64,000 bases of DNA from the NCBI RefSeq assembly GCF_024703995.1, contig NZ_JAMXQV010000001.1, forward strand, positions 62,001 through 126,000. Direction: 5' to 3'. The notes below the pieces were generated by a model that worked only from the letters and a program-made list of their open reading frames with translations, was not told where the DNA came from and searched no databases. The position numbers were made by a program, and so were the translations under genes. Source of the DNA: Amycolatopsis iheyensis (GTDB lineage: Bacteria; Actinomycetota; Actinomycetes; Mycobacteriales; Pseudonocardiaceae). This document shows positions 13,586 through 22,205 of this stretch, piece after piece (positions within the stretch are counted from its first letter, which is position 1; each line of letters begins with the position of its first letter).

Positions 13586-16420
13586 ATGGCCTTGCGAAAG
13601 CTTCGCGCTCTACGTCACTCCTTAGTGGCGGCAGTTATGACTGGGGCGTTGCTGCCGGTCGTGTCCACGGGGGTGGCGACGGCGGCAACCGCATTACCGC
13701 AGGGGTTCGTCCTGCGAGACACCAACACCGGGCTGGGGCAGTTCCAGCTCACCGATTTCGCGTACCTGCCGGACCAGTCCGTGATCGCCACGGCGAAGAA
13801 CGGCCGCGTCCAGTGGGTCCCGGCCACCGGGACACCGAAGACGATCGCGACGTTGCCGTCGACCCGCGACGCGGGCGACCTGGGGCTCGCGGGCCTGGCG
13901 GTCGCGCCGGACTACGCGACGTCGCACAACATCTACCTCACCCGCTCGATCAACGTCACCGGCGGCTACGTCATGCGGCTGTCGCGCTTCACGGTCAACG
14001 TGGACGCGGCGGGCGCGCCGGCTTCGCTGACCGGTGAGCAGACGTTGTTCGAGACGAAGGGCTTCTTCGACGTCCACGGCATCAACGGCATCGTCGCCGC
14101 CGCCGACGGGACGATCTGGATGTCCATCGGCGACAACGGCGACTTCACCCAGGTGGACCCGGGCGCGCTGCGCGCCCAGGACATCAACCAGCCGTACGGG
14201 AAGATCCTGCACCTCGCCGCCGACGGCAAGGGCGTGCCGGGCAACCCGTACTACGACGCCGCCAACCCGGGTTCGACCGCGAGCAAGGTGTACGCGCGCG
14301 GCTTCCGCAACCCGTTCCGGTTCAGCATCGACCCGACGTCGGGCCTGCCCGTCGCCGGTGACGTCGGCTGGAACACCTGGGAAGAGGTCGACGTCGTCCA
14401 GCGCGGTGGCAACCAGGGCTGGCCGTGCTGGGAAGGCAACCACCCGACGCCGGGTTACACCGGCCTCGCGGGCTGCGCCGGCGTGGCGAACCAGCCGCCG
14501 ATCTTCGAGTTCCTGCACGGCACCGGGCCGATGCAGGGCAACAGCGTCACCGGCGGCATCGTCTACAACGGATCCAGCTACCCGGAGTCCTACCGCGGTT
14601 CCTACTTCTTCGGCGACTACGTGACGCACAAGATGTGGACCCTGCGCTACGACGACAAGGGCACCCTGACGCAGGCCCCGGAGAACCCGCCGAAGTTCAC
14701 CGACATCGGCGGCCCGGTCAAGTTCGGCGCGGCGCCGAACGGCGACATCGTCTACGCCGACATCCTCACCGGCAACCTGCGGCGGCTGACCTACACCGCC
14801 GGCAACACCGCGCCGGTGGCGAAGGCCACGACGACCACCGATCCCGACACCCGCACGGTGTCGTTCGACGGCTCGACGTCGGTCGACTACGACAACGACG
14901 TCCTGAAGTACGACTGGGACTTCGGTGACGGCACCAAGGCCCTCGACGCCGGCCCGAAGGTGAACCACGCCTACGCGGCGGGCACCGAGTCGTTCACGGC
15001 GAAGCTGACGGTCCGGGACCCGCTGGGCGCCACCGGCACGACCGACATCGCGGTCGCGCCCGGCAACCACACCCCGGTCCTCACGCTGACCACGCCCGGG
15101 GACACCGCGACGTTCGCGGTGGGCCAGGAGGTCGGCCTGAGCGCCACGGCGACGGACGCCGAGGACGGCACGCTGCCGATCACGTGGACCACCTTCGTCC
15201 GGCACTGCCCGAGCGAAGCGACCTGCCACTCGCACCCCGGCGTCGGGGGCACCGGCACGAGCTTCGCGCAGCCGTTCACCGAGCACCCGGACTCCCGCAT
15301 GGAGTTCACCGCGACGGTGACCGACAGCGCGGGCGTCGTCACGACGAAGACGTACACGGCCCTGCCGCGTCAGCACCGGCTCACCCTGCTCAGCACGCAG
15401 CCCGCGGCGCTGAGCATCCCGGTCGAGGGCGGCGTCAGCTCGGCGCTGGTCACCGAGGGCGCGAAGTTCGACGTCGAGGCCGAGCCGCTGGGCACCGACG
15501 GCGTTTCGAAGTTCACCGGCTGGCAGAACGGTCCGACGACCACCCGCTGGGACATCACCGTCGGCGCGAGCGACATGACGCTGACGGCGAACTACGACTC
15601 GCCGATCGACCAGCGCTACAACGGGGACGCGGCGTTGCGGGCGAAGCTCGGCGTGCCGACCGGTCCCGAGGTCGCCGACGGCGTGGCCCACTACCGGCCC
15701 TACGCCAACGGCCGGCTCTACTGGAGCGCCGTCGGTGGCACGAAGTACGTCACCGGTCCGGTGCTGGACAAGTACATCGCGTTCAACGGCCTGACGGTGC
15801 TCGGCCCGCCGACCAACGACACTTCGGTGACGCCGGACGGCGTCGGGCAGTACAACCACTTCAACACCAACGGCGCCATCGGGTCGATCTACTACACGGC
15901 CGGCACGGGTGCGCACGCGGTGTACGGCGAGATCCGGAAGAAGTGGGCGGCGCTCGGCTACGAACGCCTGCTCGGGTACCCGACGACCGATGAACAGGGC
16001 ACGCCCGACGGCATCGGCCGCTACAACCACTTCATCAACGGCACCAACGTCGGGTCGATCTACTACAAGCCCGGTCTCGGCGCGAACGCGATCTACGGTG
16101 AGATCCGGAAGAAGTGGGCGGACTACGGCTACGAGCGTGGTCTCGGTTACCCGACGATCGACGAGACGGGCACGCCGGACGGCGTCGGCCGGTACAACCA
16201 CTTCGACCTCAACACCTCGATCTACTACACGGTCGCGACCCAGACCCACGTGGTGAAGGGTGAGATCCGGAAGCGGTGGGGTGTGCTCGGCTGGGAGCGG
16301 TCGTACCTGCACTACCCGACGAGTGACGAGTACATGCAGGGTTCGGTGTACCGCAGCGACTTCCAGGGCGGTTACGTCACCTACACCCCGGCCACCGGGG
16401 CGGTCGACCACCCGTGGTGA
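13586..16420 (+). CDS. Secreted glucose/sorbosone dehydrogenase with PKD domain and LGFP repeats
   Basis: The 944-residue protein has a Sec signal (about 1-33) and a six-bladed PQQ-type sugar dehydrogenase domain (about 40-400; motifs HGINGI, SIGDNGD, GFRNPFR, NQGWPCWEG). A PKD domain follows (about 405-490, WDFGDGT near 444), then further beta domains and four to five LGFP repeats from about 676 to the end (LGVPTG, LGPPTND, LLGYPTTDE, GLGYPTIDE, HYPTSDE). LGFP repeats occur in proteins attached to the actinobacterial cell wall. Sugar-dehydrogenase-like modules in such fusions often bind or oxidise sugars, but activity here is unproven. ATG 13586 follows GAAGGGGGG. Codon 13 is the rare TTA. 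Confidence 0.85.
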   Translation: MALRKLRALRHSLVAAVMTGALLPVVSTGVATAATALPQGFVLRDTNTGLGQFQLTDFAYLPDQSVIATAKNGRVQWVPATGTPKTIATLPSTRDAGDLGLAGLAVAPDYATSHNIYLTRSINVTGGYVMRLSRFTVNVDAAGAPASLTGEQTLFETKGFFDVHGINGIVAAADGTIWMSIGDNGDFTQVDPGALRAQDINQPYGKILHLAADGKGVPGNPYYDAANPGSTASKVYARGFRNPFRFSIDPTSGLPVAGDVGWNTWEEVDVVQRGGNQGWPCWEGNHPTPGYTGLAGCAGVANQPPIFEFLHGTGPMQGNSVTGGIVYNGSSYPESYRGSYFFGDYVTHKMWTLRYDDKGTLTQAPENPPKFTDIGGPVKFGAAPNGDIVYADILTGNLRRLTYTAGNTAPVAKATTTTDPDTRTVSFDGSTSVDYDNDVLKYDWDFGDGTKALDAGPKVNHAYAAGTESFTAKLTVRDPLGATGTTDIAVAPGNHTPVLTLTTPGDTATFAVGQEVGLSATATDAEDGTLPITWTTFVRHCPSEATCHSHPGVGGTGTSFAQPFTEHPDSRMEFTATVTDSAGVVTTKTYTALPRQHRLTLLSTQPAALSIPVEGGVSSALVTEGAKFDVEAEPLGTDGVSKFTGWQNGPTTTRWDITVGASDMTLTANYDSPIDQRYNGDAALRAKLGVPTGPEVADGVAHYRPYANGRLYWSAVGGTKYVTGPVLDKYIAFNGLTVLGPPTNDTSVTPDGVGQYNHFNTNGAIGSIYYTAGTGAHAVYGEIRKKWAALGYERLLGYPTTDEQGTPDGIGRYNHFINGTNVGSIYYKPGLGANAIYGEIRKKWADYGYERGLGYPTIDETGTPDGVGRYNHFDLNTSIYYTVATQTHVVKGEIRKRWGVLGWERSYLHYPTSDEYMQGSVYRSDFQGGYVTYTPATGAVDHPW

Positions 16421-16446
16421 TCGGCTGATCGGCTGAACAGTGAACA

Positions 16447-16491
16447 GGCTCAGGCCGTTCCCGGGGTTCCGGGGGCGGCCTGAGCCGTTTT
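16447..16491 (+). terminator. Intrinsic terminator after the sugar dehydrogenase gene
   Basis: GGCTCAGGCC (16447-16456) pairs with GGCCTGAGCC (16477-16486), with further GC pairing in the loop, followed by GTTTT. It lies between convergent genes and could act for the plus-strand gene. Confidence 0.75.
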
Positions 16492-16496
16492 CGCGG

Positions 16497-18014
16497 TCAG
16501 GAACGCAGGTCCGTGGGGGTGGTCCCGGCCGAGACCAGTGGCAGTCCGAGGGCGACGCGCTCGGTGAGCCACGGGCTCGGCCGGTACCGCGGGTCGCCGG
16601 TGGTCGCGGCCAGGCCGCGCAGGATGCGCAGCACGACGTCGCCGCCGACGAGGTCGCCCCAGGCCAGCGGGCCGCGCGGGTAGCCGAGGCCGAGGCGCAC
16701 GGCCGTGTCGATGTCGGCCGGGGTGGCCAGCTGCTGGCCGGCGATGAAGCACGCGGTGTTGACGATCGAAGCCAGGAGCCGTTGCGCGATCGGGGCCGGC
16801 CCGTCGCGCACCACCGTCACCGGCCGGCCGGTCGCCGCCAGCGCGCCCCACGCGGCGCGGCCCGCCGCCGGGTCGAGTCCCGGGTGGACGGACATCGTCA
16901 GCCGTCGTTCGTAGCCGCCGAGCGGGTCGACGCCGGTGACGCGGGCCGGCGGCAGTCCCGCCCGGACAGCAGCATCCACTGTGGACTCGCCGTAGAGCGG
17001 GACGAGCAGGACCGCGTCCGGGTAGGCGTCGGAGACCACCTGCACACCCGCGCCGGACAGCACGCGGGCGAGGTGCTCGTCGGCGGTGAACACCGGGCTC
17101 GTCGGCTTCGGCGGTGCTTCTGGTTCGTCGGCGACCTGCTGCTTCCCGTCGGCGTAGGAGTAGAAGCCTTCGCCGTTCTTGCGCCCGAACAGCCCGGCGG
17201 CGACCCGCGGCCGGGTCAGCCACGACGGCCGCAGCCGCGGGTCGCCGTGGAAGCCGCTCCAGATGCTTTCCAGCACCGCGTGGGAGACGTCGAGACCGGT
17301 GAGGTCGAGCAGCTCGAACGGGCCGAGCTTCAGGCCGAGCACGTCCCGCGCGACGCGGTCGACGTCGGCGGGCTCGGCCAGCGCTTCGGCGAGGATCTGC
17401 AATGCCTCGGTGTTGAGGCCGCGGCCGGCGTGGTTGACCAGGAAGCCGGGCGCGTCCTTCGCGAGCACGGGCTCGTGGCCCCAGCCCTTGACCAGCTCCA
17501 GCGCTTCGGCGGGCAGCCAGTCGTGCGTGCGGGTGCCCGGCACGACCTCGACCAGGCGCATCAGCGGCACCGGGTTGAAGAAGTGCAGCCCGACCAGCCG
17601 GCCGGGGTCGGCCAGCTCGGCGGCGATTTCGGTGACGGACAGGGAGCTGGTGTTCGTCGCGAAGATCGTCTCCTGTGGACAGACGCGCTCGAGGTCGGCG
17701 AACAACGCGCGCTTGGTCGCGAGGTCCTCCCGGACGGCCTCGACGACCAGGTCGACGCCGTCCGCGGGCGCGTCGGGCGAGGCGACGGGCACCAGCCGGT
17801 CCTGCACCGCCCGCGCGTCGGCCAGCTTGCCCTTCGCGGCCAGCTTGTCGGCCATGCTCCCGATGAACTCGATCGCGTCGTCGACGGCCTCGCGCCGGAC
17901 GTCGGCCAGCTCGACGGTCACCCCCGCGGTCGCGGCGAGCTGGCCGATGCCGCGGCCCATCACCCCGGTCCCGATCACCCGGATCCTGCCGACCTTCCCG
18001 GCCCACCCCGTCAC
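16497..18014 (-). CDS. 3-hydroxyacyl-CoA dehydrogenase, two C-terminal domains
   Basis: The 505-residue protein has an NAD-binding Rossmann domain with GTGVMGRGIG (15-24) and the 3HCDH signature HFFNPVPLMRLVEVVPG near residue 145. Two 3HCDH C-terminal domains follow: the first contains GFLVNHAGRGLN and the second GLGYPRGPLAWGD. This layout matches PaaH/FadB2-type dehydrogenases that oxidise 3-hydroxyacyl-CoA in beta-oxidation or phenylacetate degradation. GTG 18014 was chosen because the Rossmann strand starts ten residues later; a GTG at 18032 is possible. A TetR gene is divergent 51 bases away and is the likely regulator. Confidence 0.9.
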   Translation of the reverse strand: MTGWAGKVGRIRVIGTGVMGRGIGQLAATAGVTVELADVRREAVDDAIEFIGSMADKLAAKGKLADARAVQDRLVPVASPDAPADGVDLVVEAVREDLATKRALFADLERVCPQETIFATNTSSLSVTEIAAELADPGRLVGLHFFNPVPLMRLVEVVPGTRTHDWLPAEALELVKGWGHEPVLAKDAPGFLVNHAGRGLNTEALQILAEALAEPADVDRVARDVLGLKLGPFELLDLTGLDVSHAVLESIWSGFHGDPRLRPSWLTRPRVAAGLFGRKNGEGFYSYADGKQQVADEPEAPPKPTSPVFTADEHLARVLSGAGVQVVSDAYPDAVLLVPLYGESTVDAAVRAGLPPARVTGVDPLGGYERRLTMSVHPGLDPAAGRAAWGALAATGRPVTVVRDGPAPIAQRLLASIVNTACFIAGQQLATPADIDTAVRLGLGYPRGPLAWGDLVGGDVVLRILRGLAATTGDPRYRPSPWLTERVALGLPLVSAGTTPTDLRS

Positions 18015-18052
18015 GTCGCCCGCCTTTCGCACCGATTCCTCACGCGCGACGG

Positions 18053-18058
18053 TACCGT
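18053..18058 (+). promoter_or_regulatory. Leaderless-type -10 element of the TetR gene
   Basis: TACCGT lies seven bases before GTG 18066 and no ribosome site is present. The element sits in the 51-base gap shared with the divergent dehydrogenase gene, so TetR binding here could control both. Confidence 0.45.
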
Positions 18059-18065
18059 CTCGACG

Positions 18066-18656
18066 GTGACGGGGAAGCGGCTGACGCGGGCGGAAAGCCG
18101 CGAACGGACGAAGGACCGGCTGCTCGCGGCGGCGGCCGAGCTGTTCGCCGAGCGCGGGGTCAACGGCACGTCGGTCGAGCAGATCGCCGAGCGCGCCGGG
18201 TACACGCGCGGGGCGTTCTACGGCAACTTCGAGGACAAGCACGAGCTCGTCGTGGCGTTACTGGCCCGGCGTCGCGAGCAGGAAGCGGCCGAGGTGGCCG
18301 CCTTGCGCGGCGACGTCATGGCGCGGCTGAAGGAGTGGCACGCCGAGCGTGCCGAGCACCTGCCCGAGTGGTTCGCCCTGCGCACCGAGCTGACGCTGTA
18401 CGCGCTGCGCAACCCGCCCGCCCGGACCTCGGCCGGCGAGAACGAGCGGGCCGCGCGGGAGCTGATCGAGGCGGGTGTCCGCGCGACGTTCGCCGCTCGC
18501 GGGGTCCAGCCGCCCGCCGACCCGGCGTTCCTCGCGCTGATCATCCACGCGCTGGAGGACGGCCTGCTCCGGCAGCGCTACCTCAGCCCGGAGGGCACGA
18601 GCGACACGGTGATCGCCGACGCCGTCGAGCTGCTGCTGCGGTCCTGGCTCGGCTGA
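18066..18656 (+). CDS. TetR-family transcriptional regulator
   Basis: The 196-residue product has a typical TetR N-terminal DNA-binding domain (ERTKDRLLAAAAELFAERGV, then EQIAERAGYTRGAFYGNFED) and a helical ligand domain. It is divergent from the 3-hydroxyacyl-CoA dehydrogenase gene, which is the obvious candidate target; an acyl-CoA ligand would fit but is inference. Leu65 is encoded by TTA (18258-18260), a codon that in streptomycetes and relatives depends on the bldA tRNA. Confidence 0.88.
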   Translation: MTGKRLTRAESRERTKDRLLAAAAELFAERGVNGTSVEQIAERAGYTRGAFYGNFEDKHELVVALLARRREQEAAEVAALRGDVMARLKEWHAERAEHLPEWFALRTELTLYALRNPPARTSAGENERAARELIEAGVRATFAARGVQPPADPAFLALIIHALEDGLLRQRYLSPEGTSDTVIADAVELLLRSWLG

Positions 18657-18711
18657 TCCGGTCGGGAAAACCGGGTGCGGGCCGGTGCCGCGGTGGTGTG
18701 TGATCGCGAGC

Positions 18712-19560
18712 ATGGGTGAACCGGACATGCTTTCCGAGGCGGTGCGGGCGCTGCGGGAGTGGCAGCACGAAGGCGCGCCGATGCAGCTGCACCCGGGGGA
18801 CGTCGGCTGGTTCTGCCGGTTCGGGGCCTCGCCGGCCGCCGCGGCGGTCCGGATCTGGCGTCGCGACGAGCGGGTGGTCGCCGTCGGGCTGCTGGACGAG
18901 CCCGGGCTGCTGCGGATGACGATCGCGCCGGCCGCCCGGCAGGACGAAGAACTGGCGTCGCGGCTGGCCGCGGACCTCGGTGACCCGTCGCGCGGGGTGC
19001 TGCCGGCAGGGAAGGTGGCGGTCGAGGCGCCCGCCGACGCGCTGCTCCAGGAGGTGCTGGCGGAGCGCGGCTGGACACTCGGCGAGCCGTGGACGCCACT
19101 GCGTCGCGGGCTCACGGAGCCGGTGCCGGACGGGGACCTGCGGGTCGAGGTGGCCGGGCCGGCGCAGGCGGCCGAGTGGGCTTCGGTGTTGCGGGCGTCG
19201 TTCACCGGGTCGACGTTCTCCGAGGAGCGCTGGCACGCGACGGCGGCCGGAACGCCCTACGCCGACGCGCGGTGCTTGATCGGGTACGACGAGCACGGCA
19301 CCGCGGTCGCGGTGGTGACGGTGTGGTCGGCCGGGGCGGGCAAGCCGGGGCTGCTCGAGCCGATGGGGGTGCACCGGGACCACCGCCGGCGGGGGTACGG
19401 CCGGGCGATCACGCTTGCCGCGGCCGCCGCGCTGCGGGAGCTGGGTTCGTCGAGTGCGCTGGTCTGCACGCCGAGTGCCAACGTCGGTGGCGTGGCGACG
19501 TATGAGTCGGCGGGGTTCGAGGCGTGGCCCGAAGTCCGGGACCGCTGCCGGGAGGCTTAG
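18712..19560 (+). CDS. GNAT-family N-acetyltransferase
   Basis: The product (282 residues from ATG 18712; a GTG at 18685 is an alternative) has two GNAT-like halves. The C-terminal half is the better preserved: it has the acetyl-CoA pyrophosphate-binding signature HRDHRRRGYGRAI and the strand VCTPSANVGGVATYESAGFE. The N-terminal half (about 30-130) has only the general alpha/beta pattern. Such two-domain GNATs acetylate amino groups of small molecules or proteins; the substrate is not predictable. Its stop overlaps the stop of the convergent TetR gene by four bases. Confidence 0.8.
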   Translation: MGEPDMLSEAVRALREWQHEGAPMQLHPGDVGWFCRFGASPAAAAVRIWRRDERVVAVGLLDEPGLLRMTIAPAARQDEELASRLAADLGDPSRGVLPAGKVAVEAPADALLQEVLAERGWTLGEPWTPLRRGLTEPVPDGDLRVEVAGPAQAAEWASVLRASFTGSTFSEERWHATAAGTPYADARCLIGYDEHGTAVAVVTVWSAGAGKPGLLEPMGVHRDHRRRGYGRAITLAAAAALRELGSSSALVCTPSANVGGVATYESAGFEAWPEVRDRCREA

Positions 19561-20228
19561 AGCCCGACGAACTCCGCCATCCGCGTCGCCGAGTGCGTGA
19601 AGAACGCGTCGGCCGGGTCGACGCTGCCCACGTACTGGCCGAACAGGTCGAAGCTGATCGCCCCGAACAACTGGGTCCACGCCATGATCAGGCGCGTCAC
19701 CGTCTCCGGCCCGGCGATGATCCCGAGGACCTTCGTGAGCGCCTCGGCCTGCGCGCGCAGCTCGGGCGCGACGGGCCCGTCGATCGCCCGCAGCTCGGTG
19801 TGCGTGAGGACCTTGACCAGGGCCAGCGCGACCCGGCCCGCGGGCACGACGGTGTCCTGCGGCGCCTCGTAGCCCGGGATCGGCGAGCCGTAGATCAGCG
19901 CGTACTCGTGCGGGTGCGCGCGGGCCCAGTCGCGGGTCGCGTGCCAGATCGCCAGCCAGCGCTCGCGCGGCTCGCCCTCGCCCGGGTCGGCCTGCTCCGC
20001 GGCTTCGCCGATGGCGTTGTACGCGTCGACGATCAGGTCGGTCAGCAGCCGGTCGCGGCTCGGGAAGTACCGGTACAGCGCGGACGACACCATGCCCAGC
20101 TCCCGCGCCACCGCGCGCAGCGAAAGCCCGTGCGCGCCGACCTCGGCGAGCTGGCGGCGGGCCTCGTCCTTGATCTCCTGCGTGAGTTCGGCGCGGGCGC
20201 GTTCACGCGCGGTGCGGGTCGCGGTCAT
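19557..20228 (-). CDS. TetR-family regulator of the divergent F420-type oxidoreductase
   Basis: The 223-residue protein has a TetR DNA-binding domain (LTQEIKDEARRQLAEVGAHG, RAVARELGMVSSALYRYFPS) and a C-terminal TetR_C_33-like ligand domain (YALIYGSPIPGYEAP). It is divergent from the oxidoreductase gene at 20355. The intergenic space holds three copies of a palindrome that overlap the oxidoreductase promoter, so this protein is very likely its repressor and probably autoregulated. I chose ATG 20228; the longer frame runs through the operators and is not credible. Confidence 0.88.
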   Translation of the reverse strand: MTATRTARERARAELTQEIKDEARRQLAEVGAHGLSLRAVARELGMVSSALYRYFPSRDRLLTDLIVDAYNAIGEAAEQADPGEGEPRERWLAIWHATRDWARAHPHEYALIYGSPIPGYEAPQDTVVPAGRVALALVKVLTHTELRAIDGPVAPELRAQAEALTKVLGIIAGPETVTRLIMAWTQLFGAISFDLFGQYVGSVDPADAFFTHSATRMAEFVGL

Positions 20229-20268
20229 GGGGATCAGTGTGCCACGACGAGAGCGGCGCACAAAATAG

Positions 20269-20335
20269 AGAGCAGTGCTCTTGACAGTGAGCAGTGCTCG
20301 GGTGTTAACTGCTCTTAACCGAGAGCACTGCTCTC
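20269..20335. promoter_or_regulatory. Triple TetR operator
   Basis: Three palindromes share the core AGCA-N-TGCT: AGAGCA-G-TGCTCT at 20269-20281, GAGCA-G-TGCTC at 20289-20299 and GAGAGCA-C-TGCTCTC at 20321-20335. Centres are 19 and 34 bases apart. They flank and overlap a strong promoter-like sequence, which suits repression by the divergent TetR protein. Confidence 0.8.
20281..20310 (+). promoter_or_regulatory. Sigma-70-type promoter of the oxidoreductase gene
   Basis: TTGACA at 20281-20286 and TTAACT at 20305-20310 are 18 bases apart. The second operator lies in the spacer and the third just downstream of the expected start site. A consensus -35 like this is rare in the window and suggests strong expression once derepressed. 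Confidence 0.7.
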
Positions 20336-20354
20336 CCAAACTTCGGAGGACGTC

Positions 20355-20801
20355 ATGACCGCCGCCCGCTACATCGAGCCGAAGAAGGCCACCAACGTTT
20401 TCCACCGGACTGTCGCGCAGCTGACCCGGATGGGCTTCAGCGTCTGGGGCAGCCGGGTGTTGACCGTCGTCGGCCGCAAGAGCGGCGAGCCGCGGTCGGT
20501 GCCGGTCAACCTGCTGACCGTCGACGGCGTCCGGTACCTCGTCGCCCCGCGTGGCGAGACGCAGTGGGTGCGCAACCTGCGGGCCGCCGGCCAGGGTTCG
20601 CTGCGCGTGGGGAAGCGCGTCGAAGAGTTCACGTTCCGGGAGCTGGCCGACGACGAGAAGCCGGGCATCCTCCGCGCGTACCTCAAGCGGTGGAAGTTCG
20701 AGGTCGGAATGTTCTTCGACGGCGTCGACGCGAAGGCGTCGGACGAGAAGCTGCGCGAGATCGCGCCCGGCTACCCGATCTTCGAGATCTTCACGAAGTA
20801 G
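20355..20801 (+). CDS. F420-dependent (deazaflavin) nitroreductase-family oxidoreductase
   Basis: The 148-residue product belongs to the FDOR/Ddn-like split-barrel family: the core reads TVVGRKSGEPRSVPVNLLTV, then YLVAPRGETQWVRNLRAAG. The R-K-S-G and W-V-R-N-L motifs bind the F420 cofactor in this family. Members reduce a range of small molecules, including quinones and nitro compounds. ATG 20355 follows CGGAGGACGTC. It is controlled by the triple operator and the divergent TetR protein, so it is probably induced by a toxic substrate. Confidence 0.88.
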   Translation: MTAARYIEPKKATNVFHRTVAQLTRMGFSVWGSRVLTVVGRKSGEPRSVPVNLLTVDGVRYLVAPRGETQWVRNLRAAGQGSLRVGKRVEEFTFRELADDEKPGILRAYLKRWKFEVGMFFDGVDAKASDEKLREIAPGYPIFEIFTK

Positions 20802-20988
20802 GTTTGCGCCGCGTCAGGTTCGCCGCCACCAGGACGACGCCGACCAGGAACGCGGCGAGCCCGATCAGGAACCACAGCTTCTGGCCGGTCATGAAGCTGC
20901 CGGTGATGACTCCGATGCCCTGCAGCACCCAGACGGCGCCGACCAGCACGAACACGATCCCGACCGCGAGGGTGATCCACCGCTTCAT
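20791..20988 (-). CDS. Small two-helix membrane protein
   Basis: The 65-residue product has two hydrophobic helices (about 4-24 and 38-57) joined by GVITGSFMTGQKLWF and a basic tail. No family is recognised with confidence. It converges on the oxidoreductase gene and overlaps its end by 11 bases. Codon bias is typical of real genes here. Confidence 0.6.
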   Translation of the reverse strand: MKRWITLAVGIVFVLVGAVWVLQGIGVITGSFMTGQKLWFLIGLAAFLVGVVLVAANLTRRKPTS

Positions 20989-21057
20989 CGGCCCAGCTTA
21001 GGTCCGCGGCCCGGCCGACACGAGTTCGTGCCGGCCGGCCCGGGGTCGGTACCGCGG

Positions 21058-22038
21058 TCAGGACTGCGGCAGGGTCACGCCGTACCGCTGGGCGGAGAGG
21101 GTGGCCGGGAAGAAGCACGACGTCGAGCCGTCGCCGCCGGAAAGCGTGCCGAGGCCCTTGCCGCCGTCGTAGGCCGGGCCGCCGGAGTCGCCGCCCGCGG
21201 ACGTGGCCGTCGTGCAGAACTCGTGGTAGACGGTGTAGCCCTCGGCCTCGAAGGTGTAGTCGACCTTCGTGACCTCACCCGAGGTCACGCCCGAGGTGCG
21301 GCCATCGCGCTTCATCTGCTCGCCCACCACCGCGTCGGCGAATTCGGTGATCTTCGTGCCGTCGGTGACCTCGCTCGGTCCTTCGCCGGACGCGTTTTCG
21401 ACGAGCATGTTGTCCTCGTCGGGGAACTTGAAGCCGACGGTCGCGCCGCCGTTCCACGGCCCGCCGCCGCCGAGCACCTCGCAGTGGCCGGCCGACAGCA
21501 GCAGCTTCTGGCCGTCCTTCTCCACGTTGAACCCGTTGGAGCAGAGGCCGCGGCCGTTGCTGATTTCGTCGCCGCCCTTGATGAACAGCGACATCGCGCC
21601 CGGGTGCCGCTCGACGCGCGCGAGATCGCCGTACTGCCGCACGGTTTCGAGCAGTCTGTCGCGCTGCGCCGCCGGGGTGGCGTCGTAGACGTCGACGACG
21701 ACCTGGTTGCGGGCGATGTCCAAGCCCCAGCCGGCGTTCGGGACGCTGCCGAGCGCGTCGAGCTGCTGCTTGGCCGCGGTCAGGTCGCCGAGGCTGTGCC
21801 GCACCACCTTCGCGGTCACCCCGGAAGACTTCGCCTTGGCGGCGTCGGCTTCGGTCAGCACGTTCACGACGGGCTTGCCCGCCTCGAGGTGGTAACCGCC
21901 GGTCGCGGCGCCGAAGCTGCTCAACACCGCCAGCGGGTCCGCCGCGGCGGACACCGCCGGCGTGATGGACACCCCGAGTGTGAGCGCGCCCAACGTGGCA
22001 ACGCCGAGAACACCGATCCTGGCACGAGTTGTTCGCAT
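21058..22038 (-). CDS. Secreted S1-family serine protease (streptogrisin-like) with propeptide
   Basis: The 326-residue protein has a signal peptide (about 1-32), a propeptide of roughly 110 residues and a chymotrypsin-fold domain. Catalytic motifs are LSAGHC (His), an acidic stretch FPDEDNMLVEN at the place of the usual D-Y-G/A-L/I-V (Asp, slightly altered) and GGDSGGP (Ser). Cysteine pairs flank the His and precede the Ser as in S1E proteases. Streptogrisin-type enzymes are secreted as zymogens with a folding propeptide. Expressed alone, on the minus strand. Confidence 0.85.
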   Translation of the reverse strand: MRTTRARIGVLGVATLGALTLGVSITPAVSAAADPLAVLSSFGAATGGYHLEAGKPVVNVLTEADAAKAKSSGVTAKVVRHSLGDLTAAKQQLDALGSVPNAGWGLDIARNQVVVDVYDATPAAQRDRLLETVRQYGDLARVERHPGAMSLFIKGGDEISNGRGLCSNGFNVEKDGQKLLLSAGHCEVLGGGGPWNGGATVGFKFPDEDNMLVENASGEGPSEVTDGTKITEFADAVVGEQMKRDGRTSGVTSGEVTKVDYTFEAEGYTVYHEFCTTATSAGGDSGGPAYDGGKGLGTLSGGDGSTSCFFPATLSAQRYGVTLPQS

Positions 22039-22205
22039 GCGTTCTCCCTGCTCCGAAGGCTCCGCGAAGAGTGGGGCCGGACCCAGTCGGGAATTCCCGA
22101 CGGGACTCGCGAGAACCTGGTCGGTAAAGAACTGACGCGCCCGATCGTGCCCTGCCGAACGGCCGCGGCAACACCGACGAACGTCGTATCCGGGGCAGAA
22201 CCGGC

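Noticed and set aside
13694..16411. A 905-codon open frame on the minus strand
   Set aside because: It mirrors the sugar dehydrogenase gene, is Arg/Val-rich without any domain, and arises from the GC-rich third positions of the real gene.
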